Below are positions 15,804-24,712 of a stretch of 64,000 nucleotides of DNA, one piece after another (within the stretch, counting starts at the first letter, position 1; each line of letters starts with the position of its first letter). The position numbers and the translations under genes are program-made. The stretch comes from Tepiditoga spiralis. Lineage in GTDB: Bacteria > Thermotogota > Thermotogae > Petrotogales > Petrotogaceae. The DNA lies in contig NZ_AP018712.1 in NCBI RefSeq assembly GCF_014701195.1, positions 2,312,501-2,376,500 on the forward strand. Direction: 5' to 3'. The notes below the pieces were generated by a model that was given only the letters and a program-made list of their open reading frames with translations, was not told where the DNA came from and ran no database searches.

Positions 15804-15814
15804 AATGGAGGCAG

Positions 15815-16816
15815 ATGTTGAAAAAAAGTAAATATTTAAATGGGTTCATTTTTTCAGTAATAATAACTACATTAATCATTTCTTCTTTTACAATTACTAG
15901 TGGTGTAAAACAAAATATTAAAGAACTTAAAAATTTTTCCATTAAGTTCGCTTTTTTTTCTATGTTTATAATAATTTTAAAATGGTTTGTGGAAACTTTA
16001 ATTTTAAAATTATCTTTATTTGATGAAAGAAAAAAAATATCTTTTTTTAAATTATTCAAAATAATTATTTTAGGTCAATTTTTTAGTTATTTAACTCCGT
16101 TTTATACTGGAGGTCAACCTCTTCAAGTATATTACTTATCTAAAGAAAAGATAAATCCAAGTGTAGCAACGGCTTCTATACTTTATAAATCAATGTTTTT
16201 TCAAATAGTTATGGTGTTAATGGGATTTATTGGTTTACAGTACTCTTCACATTTAAATAATTATATATTTATTATTTTAATATCTGGAATTTTACTAAAC
16301 GGTTTTGTTGTTTTTTTAATATTATTTTTTTCTTTAAACAAGGAATTATCAAAAAAAACTGTCAAAAAAACGACTCTTTTCTTAAAAAAAATAAAAATAT
16401 TAAAAAATCCACAAAAACATATGGAAGAAATAATGAATAAAGTTGAGGAATTTGTAAATTTTTTTAAAAAAAATTCAAAAAATTATGTTTCATTATTTAG
16501 TATATTTATTTTAAGTATTATTCAATTATTACTTTATGTTTTTACAAGTATGATAATATTAAATGGTTTTGGAATAAAATTAAATTTAGATTTATTTTTT
16601 AGAAGTTTAATCTTAGATGTTGGATCTTCTGTTGTACCAACACCTGGAACATCTGGTGGAGCTGAAGGATTTTATTACTTAATATTTTCTAATAAAGCCA
16701 GTATTTATGTTTTAAATACGTCAGTATTAATATGGCGTTTATCAACATATTATTTTGTTTTATTTATTGGTAGTTTATTTTTTCTTATTTCAAAGAAAAA
16801 TAGGAGGAGCACGTAA
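15815..16816 (+). CDS. Flippase-like integral membrane protein (UPF0104/LPG synthase TM family)
   Basis: This protein has about eight membrane segments over 333 residues. It belongs to the lysylphosphatidylglycerol synthase transmembrane-region family: GQFFSYLTPFYTGGQPLQVYYLSKE near residue 90 and VVPTPGTSGGAEGFYYLIF near residue 275 are its hallmark loops. The soluble aminoacyl-transferase domain of MprF is absent. The role is unknown, but members are thought to move lipids or act in envelope glycolipid work. Start is ATG at 15815 or TTG at 15818; the TTG gives better spacing to GGAGG (15807-15811). It overlaps the next gene by one base. Confidence 0.8.
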   Translation: MLKKSKYLNGFIFSVIITTLIISSFTITSGVKQNIKELKNFSIKFAFFSMFIIILKWFVETLILKLSLFDERKKISFFKLFKIIILGQFFSYLTPFYTGGQPLQVYYLSKEKINPSVATASILYKSMFFQIVMVLMGFIGLQYSSHLNNYIFIILISGILLNGFVVFLILFFSLNKELSKKTVKKTTLFLKKIKILKNPQKHMEEIMNKVEEFVNFFKKNSKNYVSLFSIFILSIIQLLLYVFTSMIILNGFGIKLNLDLFFRSLILDVGSSVVPTPGTSGGAEGFYYLIFSNKASIYVLNTSVLIWRLSTYYFVLFIGSLFFLISKKNRRST

Positions 16817-17172
16817 TGGATTTAAAAATTTCTGAATTAAAAGATATGTCATATAAAATTTGGGAAAAAAATAAAGATAAGTGGTCTCCATTAAATCCAC
16901 AAGAAGCTCGTAATACTTTTTTATGGATGATTGAAGAAATTGGAGAAACAATACAAATTTTAAAAAAACGTGGAGAAAGCGAAATAATGGAAAATACTTT
17001 TGTAAGAGAAAAATTTATTGAAGAAATGTCAGATATAATATTTTACTTTACTAAAATAATGCTTTCTTATAATATAAGCGCTGAAGAATTTTCTAAAATT
17101 TATATAAAAAAATTTGAGAAAAATATGATTAGAGATTATGAAAAAGAACATATGAATATGTTTAAGGATTAA
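16816..17172 (+). CDS. MazG-like nucleotide pyrophosphohydrolase
   Basis: This 118-residue all-helical protein has the MazG metal site: WMIEEIGE (ExxE type) and, about 40 residues on, EEMSDIIFY (ExxD). Such enzymes hydrolyse NTPs to NMPs as house-cleaning or stress factors. It has a single domain, half the size of full MazG. Its ATG overlaps the stop of the flippase-like gene (TAATG), and the Nudix gene follows after 4 bases. Substrate preference cannot be read from the sequence. Confidence 0.8.
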   Translation: MDLKISELKDMSYKIWEKNKDKWSPLNPQEARNTFLWMIEEIGETIQILKKRGESEIMENTFVREKFIEEMSDIIFYFTKIMLSYNISAEEFSKIYIKKFEKNMIRDYEKEHMNMFKD

Positions 17173-17176
17173 TTAT

Positions 17177-17764
17177 ATGGAAATCATAAAAAAAATTAAA
17201 AATTTTAAAAATGAAACAATTGGTATTAAAAATCACTATTCAATATTAATACCATTAATAAAAAAGAATAATGAATATTTTTTATTATATGAACTTAGAT
17301 CTTCAACTTTAAAAAATCAACCATCTGAAATTTCATTCCCAGGTGGAAAAGTAGAAGAAAATGAATCTTACAAAGAATGTGCTATTCGCGAAACATATGA
17401 AGAAATTGGTGTAAAAAAAGAAAATATAAATATATTAAATAAAGGTGATGATTTTTATTCACCCTTTGGTTTTTTAATTCATTCTTATATTTGTACTATT
17501 AATACCAATGATTTTAAAATAAATAAAGCTGAAGTAGAAAAACTATTATTTGTTCCAATAAATCATTTAAAACTACAAAAACCAGAATTATACAATGTAA
17601 ATATTATTGCTAAACCAAATTTATTTCCCTACAACAGAATACCAAATGGTAAAAAATATAAATGGAAAAAGGGAACTTACAATGTTTATTTTTATAAATA
17701 CAACAAATATTATATATGGGGACTAACAGCATTTTTTACTAAAAAACTAATTGAAAAATTATAA
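17177..17764 (+). CDS. Nudix hydrolase, CoA-pyrophosphatase-like
   Basis: This is a 195-residue Nudix protein. The Nudix box begins GGKVEENES and ends RETYEEIGV, with every catalytic Gly, Arg and Glu in place. The flanking pattern (LRSSTLKNQPSEISFPGGK before the box, SPFGFLIHSYI after it) resembles the CoA diphosphatase group, so the likely substrate is CoA or its oxidised form. This is inference. It is the third gene of a flippase-MazG-Nudix string. Confidence 0.8.
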   Translation: MEIIKKIKNFKNETIGIKNHYSILIPLIKKNNEYFLLYELRSSTLKNQPSEISFPGGKVEENESYKECAIRETYEEIGVKKENINILNKGDDFYSPFGFLIHSYICTINTNDFKINKAEVEKLLFVPINHLKLQKPELYNVNIIAKPNLFPYNRIPNGKKYKWKKGTYNVYFYKYNKYYIWGLTAFFTKKLIEKL

Positions 17765-17786
17765 ATAAATTTTTTTAATCAGAATA

Positions 17787-17795
17787 TGATATAAT
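17787..17795 (+). promoter_or_regulatory. Extended -10 promoter of the HD-GYP gene
   Basis: TGATATAAT is a consensus extended -10 element 50 bases before the start at 17845. No clear -35 box is visible. Confidence 0.5.
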
Positions 17796-17844
17796 ATTGT
17801 TATACAATTAAAATCTATTATTAACCTTAATCAAAAAGAGCGAG

Positions 17845-19425
17845 ATGATTAAATTGACTTTAAACACTTTTGTTTTAAAGAATTTTAAAATAAATTTCAT
17901 TATTTTTACTATATTAGTAATATTAATAATATTTTTATCCATATTTTTAGGATTTGAAAAAATGTATGAAACAAAAGCTTCTGAAAGTGCAAATGAGATA
18001 GTTAAAACCTTTAATTTTTTTATAAATAAAAAAATTAATTTTATTTTTGATATATTATCTTCAAAAACTATGACTTTCAGAAAATACCCCGCTAACTTAG
18101 ATGAAAATACTATCATTTCAATTATAACTAACAATAAACTTAAAACAAAAGATGGCTACATTGACCTTTCAAATTGGATAAATGATAAAAAATTATACAA
18201 AATTGATAGTGGCATATTTTTCAATAAACATACTTTAAAAATCCTAAGAAAAGAACAAGATGATAATTATCTTTATGCAGAAATATGCTTAGATAAAATC
18301 TTAGATTTATTAAATTTTAAAAAAGATGAAACATTTTATTTGTGCAACTCAGAAAATATAATTCTTTTGTCTAATAACAATTCTACAATAGGAAAAAATA
18401 TAGAAAACTGGAAAAACAATACAATGTTTTTAATTCCAAAATTATTTAATAAATATGTATTTTTTATAAAAAAAGAAATACCTAATGATTTATACTTTGT
18501 ATATACTGTTTCTTTAAATAGTTTTTTTAAATTTTTATTCTTTATTTTATTTGGAATTTTAATAACTATTTCAATAATATTTTTTAAATTTTATAATACT
18601 ATAAGTTCTAAAATTTCATTTATTGTTGATTATATAAGTGAATTTAGTATGGAACTGAGTAAATTTGATAAAAATATAGCAATTAAAGAAACTATAAATA
18701 TTAAAAATTCTAATATAATAGAATTAGATAAAATAAATACTGTTTATATAAATTTAATAGAAAATCTTCAAAGTTATTCAGAAGAACTCTCAGAAAAATA
18801 TTTAGAATTAAATAAACTAAATAAAGAACTTTATACAAGAAATTCACAAATTCTTTTATCTTTATCTAAAGGTATAGAATTAAAAGATAAATATACCCTT
18901 GGGCATTCTAAAGGAGTTTTAGAACTTACTAAATACATGATGAATCAATTAAATTTAAAAAAAGATACAAATTTTATGCAGCAAGTAGAAATTGGATGTA
19001 TACTTCATGATATTGGTAAAATATTTATTCCAGATGAAATATTAAACAAACCAGGTAAACTATCAAAAGATGAATTTAAAGAAATAAAAAAACATCCTCA
19101 ATATGGATATGAACTTTTAAAACCTATATCTAATTTGCAAATTTCAAAAAACATTATAAAGTATCACCACGAAAATTGGAATGGAAGTGGCTATCCTGAA
19201 GGACTTAATAAAAATGAAATTCCATTAGAAGCACAAATAGTTGCTTATGCTGATATGTATGATGCAATTAGAAATAAAAGAGTTTATCACAATGAATTAT
19301 CAAAAGAAGAAAGCATAAAATTAATAAAATCTGTTCAAGGTATAAAATTAAATCCAGATTTATTTAATGCATTTTTAAAAGCTGTTGAAATTTATGAAAA
19401 AAATCGAGAGGAGATTAAAAAATGA
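17845..19425 (+). CDS. Membrane-anchored HD-GYP phosphodiesterase with extracytoplasmic sensor
   Basis: This enzyme probably hydrolyses cyclic di-GMP. Layout: a membrane helix at about residues 15-40, an extracytoplasmic sensor of about 185 residues, a second helix near 225-250 (FLFFILFGILITISIIFF), a coiled linker, then the HD-GYP domain from about 345. The motifs are complete: CILHDIGKIFIPDEIL (about 385), KKHPQYGYELL, KYHHENWNGSGYPEGL (about 440-455) and AYADMYDAI. It starts with ATG at 17845, where the ribosome site AGAGCGAG is weak. It ends with a 4-base ATGA overlap with a periplasmic-binding-like gene, which suggests paired function. Confidence 0.9.
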   Translation: MIKLTLNTFVLKNFKINFIIFTILVILIIFLSIFLGFEKMYETKASESANEIVKTFNFFINKKINFIFDILSSKTMTFRKYPANLDENTIISIITNNKLKTKDGYIDLSNWINDKKLYKIDSGIFFNKHTLKILRKEQDDNYLYAEICLDKILDLLNFKKDETFYLCNSENIILLSNNNSTIGKNIENWKNNTMFLIPKLFNKYVFFIKKEIPNDLYFVYTVSLNSFFKFLFFILFGILITISIIFFKFYNTISSKISFIVDYISEFSMELSKFDKNIAIKETINIKNSNIIELDKINTVYINLIENLQSYSEELSEKYLELNKLNKELYTRNSQILLSLSKGIELKDKYTLGHSKGVLELTKYMMNQLNLKKDTNFMQQVEIGCILHDIGKIFIPDEILNKPGKLSKDEFKEIKKHPQYGYELLKPISNLQISKNIIKYHHENWNGSGYPEGLNKNEIPLEAQIVAYADMYDAIRNKRVYHNELSKEESIKLIKSVQGIKLNPDLFNAFLKAVEIYEKNREEIKK

Positions 19426-20402
19426 AAAAATTCTTGATTTTACTAATTAGTGTTTTTATTATTATTTCCATTTTTGTTTTTCTTCCTAAAAAGAAAACTA
19501 TAGCAGTTTTTAATTTATTTACAAATGATTTAGAAAGTTATCCAAGAGAAGCTATAGAAACAGCTATAAAAAATGGAATAGGAAAAAACTTTAAAATAGT
19601 TTATATACCATATGACTCAGTTGAAAGAGAAGAAGTTAGAAGTATTTTTAAAACTTCTTTAAATAAATACAAATTTAAGTATTTTATTCATGCTACCAGC
19701 AGTACAATTTTTTCTTACATTGATGACATTGTTAAAGAAAAGAAAATATTTGGAATAGGATCTACAGTTACTTCACCAAAAGTAATTGGTAAAAATCCTT
19801 ACTTTTATAGTATAAGCATTAGTGATGACTTGCAATCAAAACTTATAGCTAAAGAAATAAGCAAAAGTAGTACCTCAGTATTAATAATTAAAAGTGACAA
19901 AAATTCTGTTTATATAAATACATATATAAATTTATTTTTAAAAAATTTTAATGGAAAATACGAAATAACAAATTATCAAAATATTAATTTAAATAATAAA
20001 ATCAATGCAGTTTTATTGCTTTTGGAACCCAAAAATGCCGCTTTAGCTGTACAAAAAATAAAAAATATTTATCCAAATGCTTTAATATATGGAAGTGATT
20101 ATATTGATAATGAACAATTTAGAGAATACGGCGGTTCTTCAATAAAAGGTACAAAAATATTTTTATTATACAATCGTGATTATGCAAAAAAAACTATCAA
20201 AGATAATAAATATCTCAATACTTCCTTCATAAATACGTATGATTCTTATTCTTTTTTAACTTATCTTATAAATAAGTATCATTCTCCAGAAAATATTTCA
20301 AAAAATATTAGAGGAGAAACCTTTACAGGACTTGGTGGAAAGTTTAAAATAAATAAACAAGGCTTTACTGAAAGAGAACCATCATTTTTAATTATTAAAT
20401 AA
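19422..20402 (+). CDS. Membrane-anchored periplasmic-binding-like protein
   Basis: This is a 326-residue protein with one N-terminal hydrophobic segment (residues 3-24) and no lipobox cysteine, so it is secreted or membrane-tethered. The body has the alternating strand-helix pattern of type I periplasmic binding proteins (amino-acid/urea type): KKIFGIGSTVTSPKVIGKNPYFY, then SVLIIKSDKNS, and ALIYGSDYID. No transporter genes are adjacent. Its ATG overlaps the HD-GYP stop, so it may present a ligand to that sensor instead of feeding an ABC transporter. Fold call fairly sure, role inferred. Confidence 0.65.
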   Translation: MKKFLILLISVFIIISIFVFLPKKKTIAVFNLFTNDLESYPREAIETAIKNGIGKNFKIVYIPYDSVEREEVRSIFKTSLNKYKFKYFIHATSSTIFSYIDDIVKEKKIFGIGSTVTSPKVIGKNPYFYSISISDDLQSKLIAKEISKSSTSVLIIKSDKNSVYINTYINLFLKNFNGKYEITNYQNINLNNKINAVLLLLEPKNAALAVQKIKNIYPNALIYGSDYIDNEQFREYGGSSIKGTKIFLLYNRDYAKKTIKDNKYLNTSFINTYDSYSFLTYLINKYHSPENISKNIRGETFTGLGGKFKINKQGFTEREPSFLIIK

Positions 20403-20406
20403 AAAT

Positions 20407-21099
20407 TTAATTAGAAGAAATTAAATAAATTGGAGGATGAATTTTAAAGTTTGTTCCTCCATTTTTTCTCATGATAATTGAAATTAATTGAGCTTCTCCA
20501 TCTTTTTTCCCATATCCAATATACATTTCTTGAGGTTCTAATTTTTTACTTTTAGCAATATTTATAAAGTCTGTAAATATTGATGGATGAATTACAAAGT
20601 TACATATTTTTTTATTTTTTAATAAGTACTTTGTAGAATCTAAAAAATTTATCAAAGTATTTTTTTCTAATGTTCTTGCCGTTTTTCTATCAACATTTTT
20701 GCTGATTATTCCTCCTGAATAATGTGGTGGATTTGATATTATATAATCAAAACTTTCAGCTAAAAAATACTTCTTTATATTTTTCACATCATCATTTATA
20801 AAATTTACTTTAGAATCATTAATTGCAGCATTTTTTATAGAACTTGTAAATAAATCTTTTTGTAGCTCAATACCTGTTATATTTATGTTATAAAGTTTTG
20901 ATAAGCAAATAGATACGTGACCAGTTCCACTTCCAAATTCGATTACTTTCATATTATTTTTAATAGTAGATGTTAATATTAAAAAAGAACTCGCATGATT
21001 TGGCATGTGAGTTTTAGAAGGTGCTTTTATTTTTAATTTTCTATACACATTATCTATTTCAATAAATTTTTTCTTTAAAACTTCAATCAATTCTATCAC
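20407..21099 (-). CDS. trmN6: tRNA1(Val) (adenine37-N6)-methyltransferase-like
   Basis: This is a SAM-dependent N6-adenine methyltransferase of the YfiC/TrmN6 group. Motif I is IEFGSGTGHVSICLS and the catalytic motif is SNPPHYSGG (NPPY type). Family traits also include KAPSKTHMPNHASSFLIL before motif I. The length of 230 residues is normal. It overlaps the lipoprotein gene by 17 bases as the last gene of the hflK-hflC-lipoprotein operon. The modification site is inferred from the family; related enzymes act on other RNAs. Confidence 0.8.
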   Translation of the reverse strand: MIELIEVLKKKFIEIDNVYRKLKIKAPSKTHMPNHASSFLILTSTIKNNMKVIEFGSGTGHVSICLSKLYNINITGIELQKDLFTSSIKNAAINDSKVNFINDDVKNIKKYFLAESFDYIISNPPHYSGGIISKNVDRKTARTLEKNTLINFLDSTKYLLKNKKICNFVIHPSIFTDFINIAKSKKLEPQEMYIGYGKKDGEAQLISIIMRKNGGTNFKIHPPIYLISSN

Positions 21100-22810
21100 T
21101 TCTTTTTACAAAAATAGAATAACTATTCTTCTTTAAATCTTTTATAATTGAATTATGAGAATATAAGTAAGAAAATGTATCTAAATAAAAAATATTTACA
21201 TTTGAGTTTTCAAATAATATTCTTGATTTTATTTTTGTATTTATTGAATTAAAAATACTGCCTTCAATTAATGTTTCAGCTACATTACTTATTTTCAAAT
21301 CATTCATTTTTGTATTATAAAAGTATACTCCAGATGAATTATTTAAATTTATATTTACATCTTTTAATTTATTATAATATGAACAAAACCTTGTTATAGA
21401 TTTTAAATTTATAATTGATTTATTTAAAAAATTAGAATTTTGTATAAAGATTACATTTCCTCTTCCTTCAATATTTATTGATTCTATATCAGTATCGAAC
21501 ATTATTATTGTTCCACCATCTAAATATATAGTTCCTTTCCCAGACAGTTTTGATTTTTCAATACCTTCCATAATAAACAATGTTCCTTTTATTATCATTC
21601 TTGCATTATTCGAAAAGCGTATTTCACTTCCAGATTCCACAAATAAAGTTTTCCCTTTTTCAATTAAAAAATCAAAAGGTACAAAAAATGGGGAATTTAT
21701 TTTTAAAAGATATGTACTATTTTTTATATTTTCAATTGTACTTGCTGAATAGAAATTAATATTTGACGAAAATCTATAAATTGGAGTTGATGGAAATCCC
21801 AATGTTCCATTTTTTGTTTTTTTTCTTACAAACATTATATCATTATTTTTCACTTCAGCAAAAGATAATTCTGTTTCTAAAAATGGTTTCCATCCCCATT
21901 TATCTTCATAATGTTCAACAACATATGATTGTATATTTGGATCTGTTTCCCAAGAAAACAATGTATCTTTATTTGATAATAAAATAGTTGTATTTTTTAC
22001 TACGTTTGGTATTTTAGTATCAAATGAAATGTTCATTAATTTTTTTGAATAGTTTCTTGATGAATCAAAAACTATTACAGTTGATTGTGTTGAATCTGTA
22101 GATAATATTTCATATGGATACAAATATTTTGAATCGTTATAGATAAAGGTCTTTAGAGATTTATCCCAATCATCTTTTGTTAAAATATTTAAATTAGAAA
22201 ACAAATTTAACTTTAAAGTATCAGATAATATAACAGGTGTGGAATCTTTAGATGTGTCTAACATAAAACTTGTTTCACTCTCATTTTTCAATTTATCAAA
22301 AACTTTTAATTTAACTTTTATGTTTCCAGAATTTTTTATTAATGGTATGGTTATTGAAGAATCTTTTGTTGTACCTTCAAAAACTTCGTTCAAGTAAATA
22401 TTTGAATAAGCATAATCACTAGAATCTATCTTAAATTTTATTTTTAATTTTCCATTTTCAATTTCTTTATTTATATCTTGTATTTTAGGCAAAATAGAAT
22501 CATAAAACAATTCTGTAGAAACATCTGTAATTAAAGAATCTTTATTATCTAAAAACTCTACTTTTAACTTGTGCAATCCATTTTCTAAATTCTTTATATA
22601 AAATCCCTCCGGTGAAGCTATAAAATTCACCGGAGAACTATCAATTGACATTTTTATTTTTGAATAATTAAAATTTGTTTTTATTGCTAAAGGAAAATTT
22701 TTTGAAACTTTGAGATTTGGTATATTTATTTTATATTTAATACTTTGAGAACAACTAACTAATAAGAATAAAAGTATTAAAAAACTCAAAACAAAAAAAA
22801 CTTTTTTCAT
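21083..22810 (-). CDS. Large uncharacterised lipoprotein with Ig-like and beta-rich regions
   Basis: The 575-residue product has a lipoprotein signal ending in LLVSC (Cys20), so it is anchored on the outer face of a membrane. The first 350 residues contain repeated short beta modules of the Ig/fibronectin kind (ENGLHKLKVEFLDN, SGNIKVKLKVFDKLKN). From about 400 there is a ladder of short repeats (NNARMIIKGTLFI, GKGTIYLDGGTIIMF, INIEGRGNVIFI) that looks like a right-handed beta-helix. No enzyme motif was found. Its start overlaps the hflC stop by 4 bases, tying it to the HflKC membrane complex. Confidence 0.7.
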   Translation of the reverse strand: MKKVFFVLSFLILLFLLVSCSQSIKYKINIPNLKVSKNFPLAIKTNFNYSKIKMSIDSSPVNFIASPEGFYIKNLENGLHKLKVEFLDNKDSLITDVSTELFYDSILPKIQDINKEIENGKLKIKFKIDSSDYAYSNIYLNEVFEGTTKDSSITIPLIKNSGNIKVKLKVFDKLKNESETSFMLDTSKDSTPVILSDTLKLNLFSNLNILTKDDWDKSLKTFIYNDSKYLYPYEILSTDSTQSTVIVFDSSRNYSKKLMNISFDTKIPNVVKNTTILLSNKDTLFSWETDPNIQSYVVEHYEDKWGWKPFLETELSFAEVKNNDIMFVRKKTKNGTLGFPSTPIYRFSSNINFYSASTIENIKNSTYLLKINSPFFVPFDFLIEKGKTLFVESGSEIRFSNNARMIIKGTLFIMEGIEKSKLSGKGTIYLDGGTIIMFDTDIESINIEGRGNVIFIQNSNFLNKSIINLKSITRFCSYYNKLKDVNINLNNSSGVYFYNTKMNDLKISNVAETLIEGSIFNSINTKIKSRILFENSNVNIFYLDTFSYLYSHNSIIKDLKKNSYSIFVKRSDRID

Positions 22811-23658
22811 TTATTAACCTCTTTAAAATACTTTAAAATTGGGGAATCTTGAGGAATTACAAGTATACTATCTTTAAAAGAATTTTTATACATGTCTGTT
22901 ATTTTGGTTAATTCAAAAAAATCCTTGTCTTCTTCAAAAGCATTTGCTAAAATTGTAATTACACTTGCATCAGCTGTACCTTTTATTATTTCAGACTTTT
23001 TTTGAGCATCTGAAAGTATTATTTTGACTTGTTTATCTGCTTCTGCTCTTGTTTTTTGAGCTTCTCTTTGCCCCTCTGCTCTTATTAATTCTGCTATTGA
23101 ATATCTTTCTGCTTTCATTCTATTGTAAACCGATTGTGTGTTTTCAGGAGGTAGATCTGTTCTTTTTACTCTAACATCTTGAACGTATATTCCAAAATCC
23201 TTTAAACTGTTTCTTGATCTACTAGTTATCTCATTTAAAATTTCTTTTCTCTTTATAGATAATATCTGTGTAAAGTTGTATTTTGCAATTATATCTCTAA
23301 CATGAGAGTAAACAACATCATCAATTCTTGTTAATGCTCTTGAAACACTATTCATACTTTCCATGAATTTTTTAGCATCAGTAATTTTCCAAAGAGCATA
23401 AGTATCAACTACTATAGTTTTTTTATCTGATGTAATTACTTTTTCTGGTTTTATATCATAAAGCATTATTCTTTTTTCAAACTTTACTACATTATCTACA
23501 AAGGGTGTCTTAAATCCAAGTCCAGGATTACTTTTTATTTTTTGTATTTGACCAAAACGTAATACTACTGCTTGTTGCGTTTGATTAACTATATAAAAAG
23601 AAGAAAACAAAAAGAAAATCGCAACAATTAATATTATTATAGATATTATTTTTTTCAT
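22807..23658 (-). CDS. hflC: SPFH membrane protein HflC
   Basis: This band-7/SPFH protein forms a membrane cage with HflK that in E. coli modulates the FtsH protease. It has one N-terminal membrane helix (residues 3-25), then the SPFH domain with TQQAVVLRFGQIQKI and DVRVKRTDLPPEN. A charged coiled coil AEGQREAQKTRAEADKQ follows, typical of HflC. The length of 283 residues is usual. It overlaps hflK by 4 bases and the lipoprotein gene by 4 bases. No ftsH is in the window. Confidence 0.9.
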   Translation of the reverse strand: MKKIISIIILIVAIFFLFSSFYIVNQTQQAVVLRFGQIQKIKSNPGLGFKTPFVDNVVKFEKRIMLYDIKPEKVITSDKKTIVVDTYALWKITDAKKFMESMNSVSRALTRIDDVVYSHVRDIIAKYNFTQILSIKRKEILNEITSRSRNSLKDFGIYVQDVRVKRTDLPPENTQSVYNRMKAERYSIAELIRAEGQREAQKTRAEADKQVKIILSDAQKKSEIIKGTADASVITILANAFEEDKDFFELTKITDMYKNSFKDSILVIPQDSPILKYFKEVNK

Positions 23659-24632
23659 TTTGTTGCCTCCTTTAATACAGTATCAAGATTGAGAAGCTTT
23701 AATGTATTTCCTGATTCTGATACTATCTTTAATTTAGAATTTTTTATCATTGCATCTATTGCATCTAAAATCAAACGTTTTTTTGTTATTTCTTTTGAAA
23801 TTTCATACTCTTTTAAAATAGATTTGAACCTTGCTGCTTCACCTGTAGCAAGAGCTACCTTTTCATAAGCATAACCTTCTGCATCTTTTAAAATTTGTTC
23901 TGCCTGTCCTTGAGAACGTGGTATAACATCATTTGCATACTTTTGTGATTCATTTATTAGCTTTTCTTTATCTTGCTTTGCATTGTTTACATCAACAAAA
24001 GCTTCTACAACATCTTTAGGTGGTGCCACGTCTTGTAAGTAAACATTTTCTATATTTATTCCTGCATTGTATGAATTTAAAATCTTTTGAACTTCTTCAG
24101 CTGTTTCCATGGCGATTTTATCCCTTTCAGTAGTTAAAACAGCATCTATTTTAGAAAGAGCAACTCTTTCTCTTAAAACACTTTCTGTTGTCAATTTAAC
24201 TAAGTCATCATATTTAATTAAATTAAAGTATAACTTTACTGGATCACTTATTCTATACTGTACAGCAGCTTGAATTGAAAGAATATTTTCATCTCCTGTA
24301 ATCATATTTGATTCACCTGGAACATCAATATAGTCTGTTTTACCATTATAAAAAGTAGTTCTAAAACCAATTTCTCTCTTTTTTAATGATCTAATATCAT
24401 AGATTATATGAGTTTGAAAAGGAAAAGGTAGATGGAGACCAATACCAGGACCTTTTGAATAAGAGTATTTTCCAAATGTTTGGATTAAAGCCACTTTAGA
24501 TGGTCCAACTTGAAAAATTCCTGTTGAAATATACAATAAAATAACAACAACAATTGTAATCCATAAAAATAATTTTGTTTTTTTGTTACTCTTTTTTGGT
24601 GATTCTGAATCAAAAACCTCAAACTCAGACAC
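23655..24632 (-). CDS. hflK: SPFH membrane protein HflK
   Basis: This is the partner of HflC. It has a short Ser/Lys-rich cytoplasmic head, one membrane helix (about residues 20-38), and an SPFH domain with GPSKVALIQTFGKYSYSKGPGIGLHLPFPF. QDVAPPKDVVEAF and SQGQAEQILKDAEGYAYEKV mark the HflK coiled region. The frame is open back to 24752, but GTG at 24632 follows AAAGGAGTGG at good spacing and gives a normal N-terminus MSEFEVFDSE. It is first in the operon, divergent from rarA. Confidence 0.9.
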   Translation of the reverse strand: MSEFEVFDSESPKKSNKKTKLFLWITIVVVILLYISTGIFQVGPSKVALIQTFGKYSYSKGPGIGLHLPFPFQTHIIYDIRSLKKREIGFRTTFYNGKTDYIDVPGESNMITGDENILSIQAAVQYRISDPVKLYFNLIKYDDLVKLTTESVLRERVALSKIDAVLTTERDKIAMETAEEVQKILNSYNAGINIENVYLQDVAPPKDVVEAFVDVNNAKQDKEKLINESQKYANDVIPRSQGQAEQILKDAEGYAYEKVALATGEAARFKSILKEYEISKEITKKRLILDAIDAMIKNSKLKIVSESGNTLKLLNLDTVLKEATK

Positions 24633-24712
24633 AAAAAACCACTCCTTTGGTGTATAATATTTTGTATTAAGAAAAAATACACTAAAAAAATTATACCATA
24701 AAAGGAGAAAAT

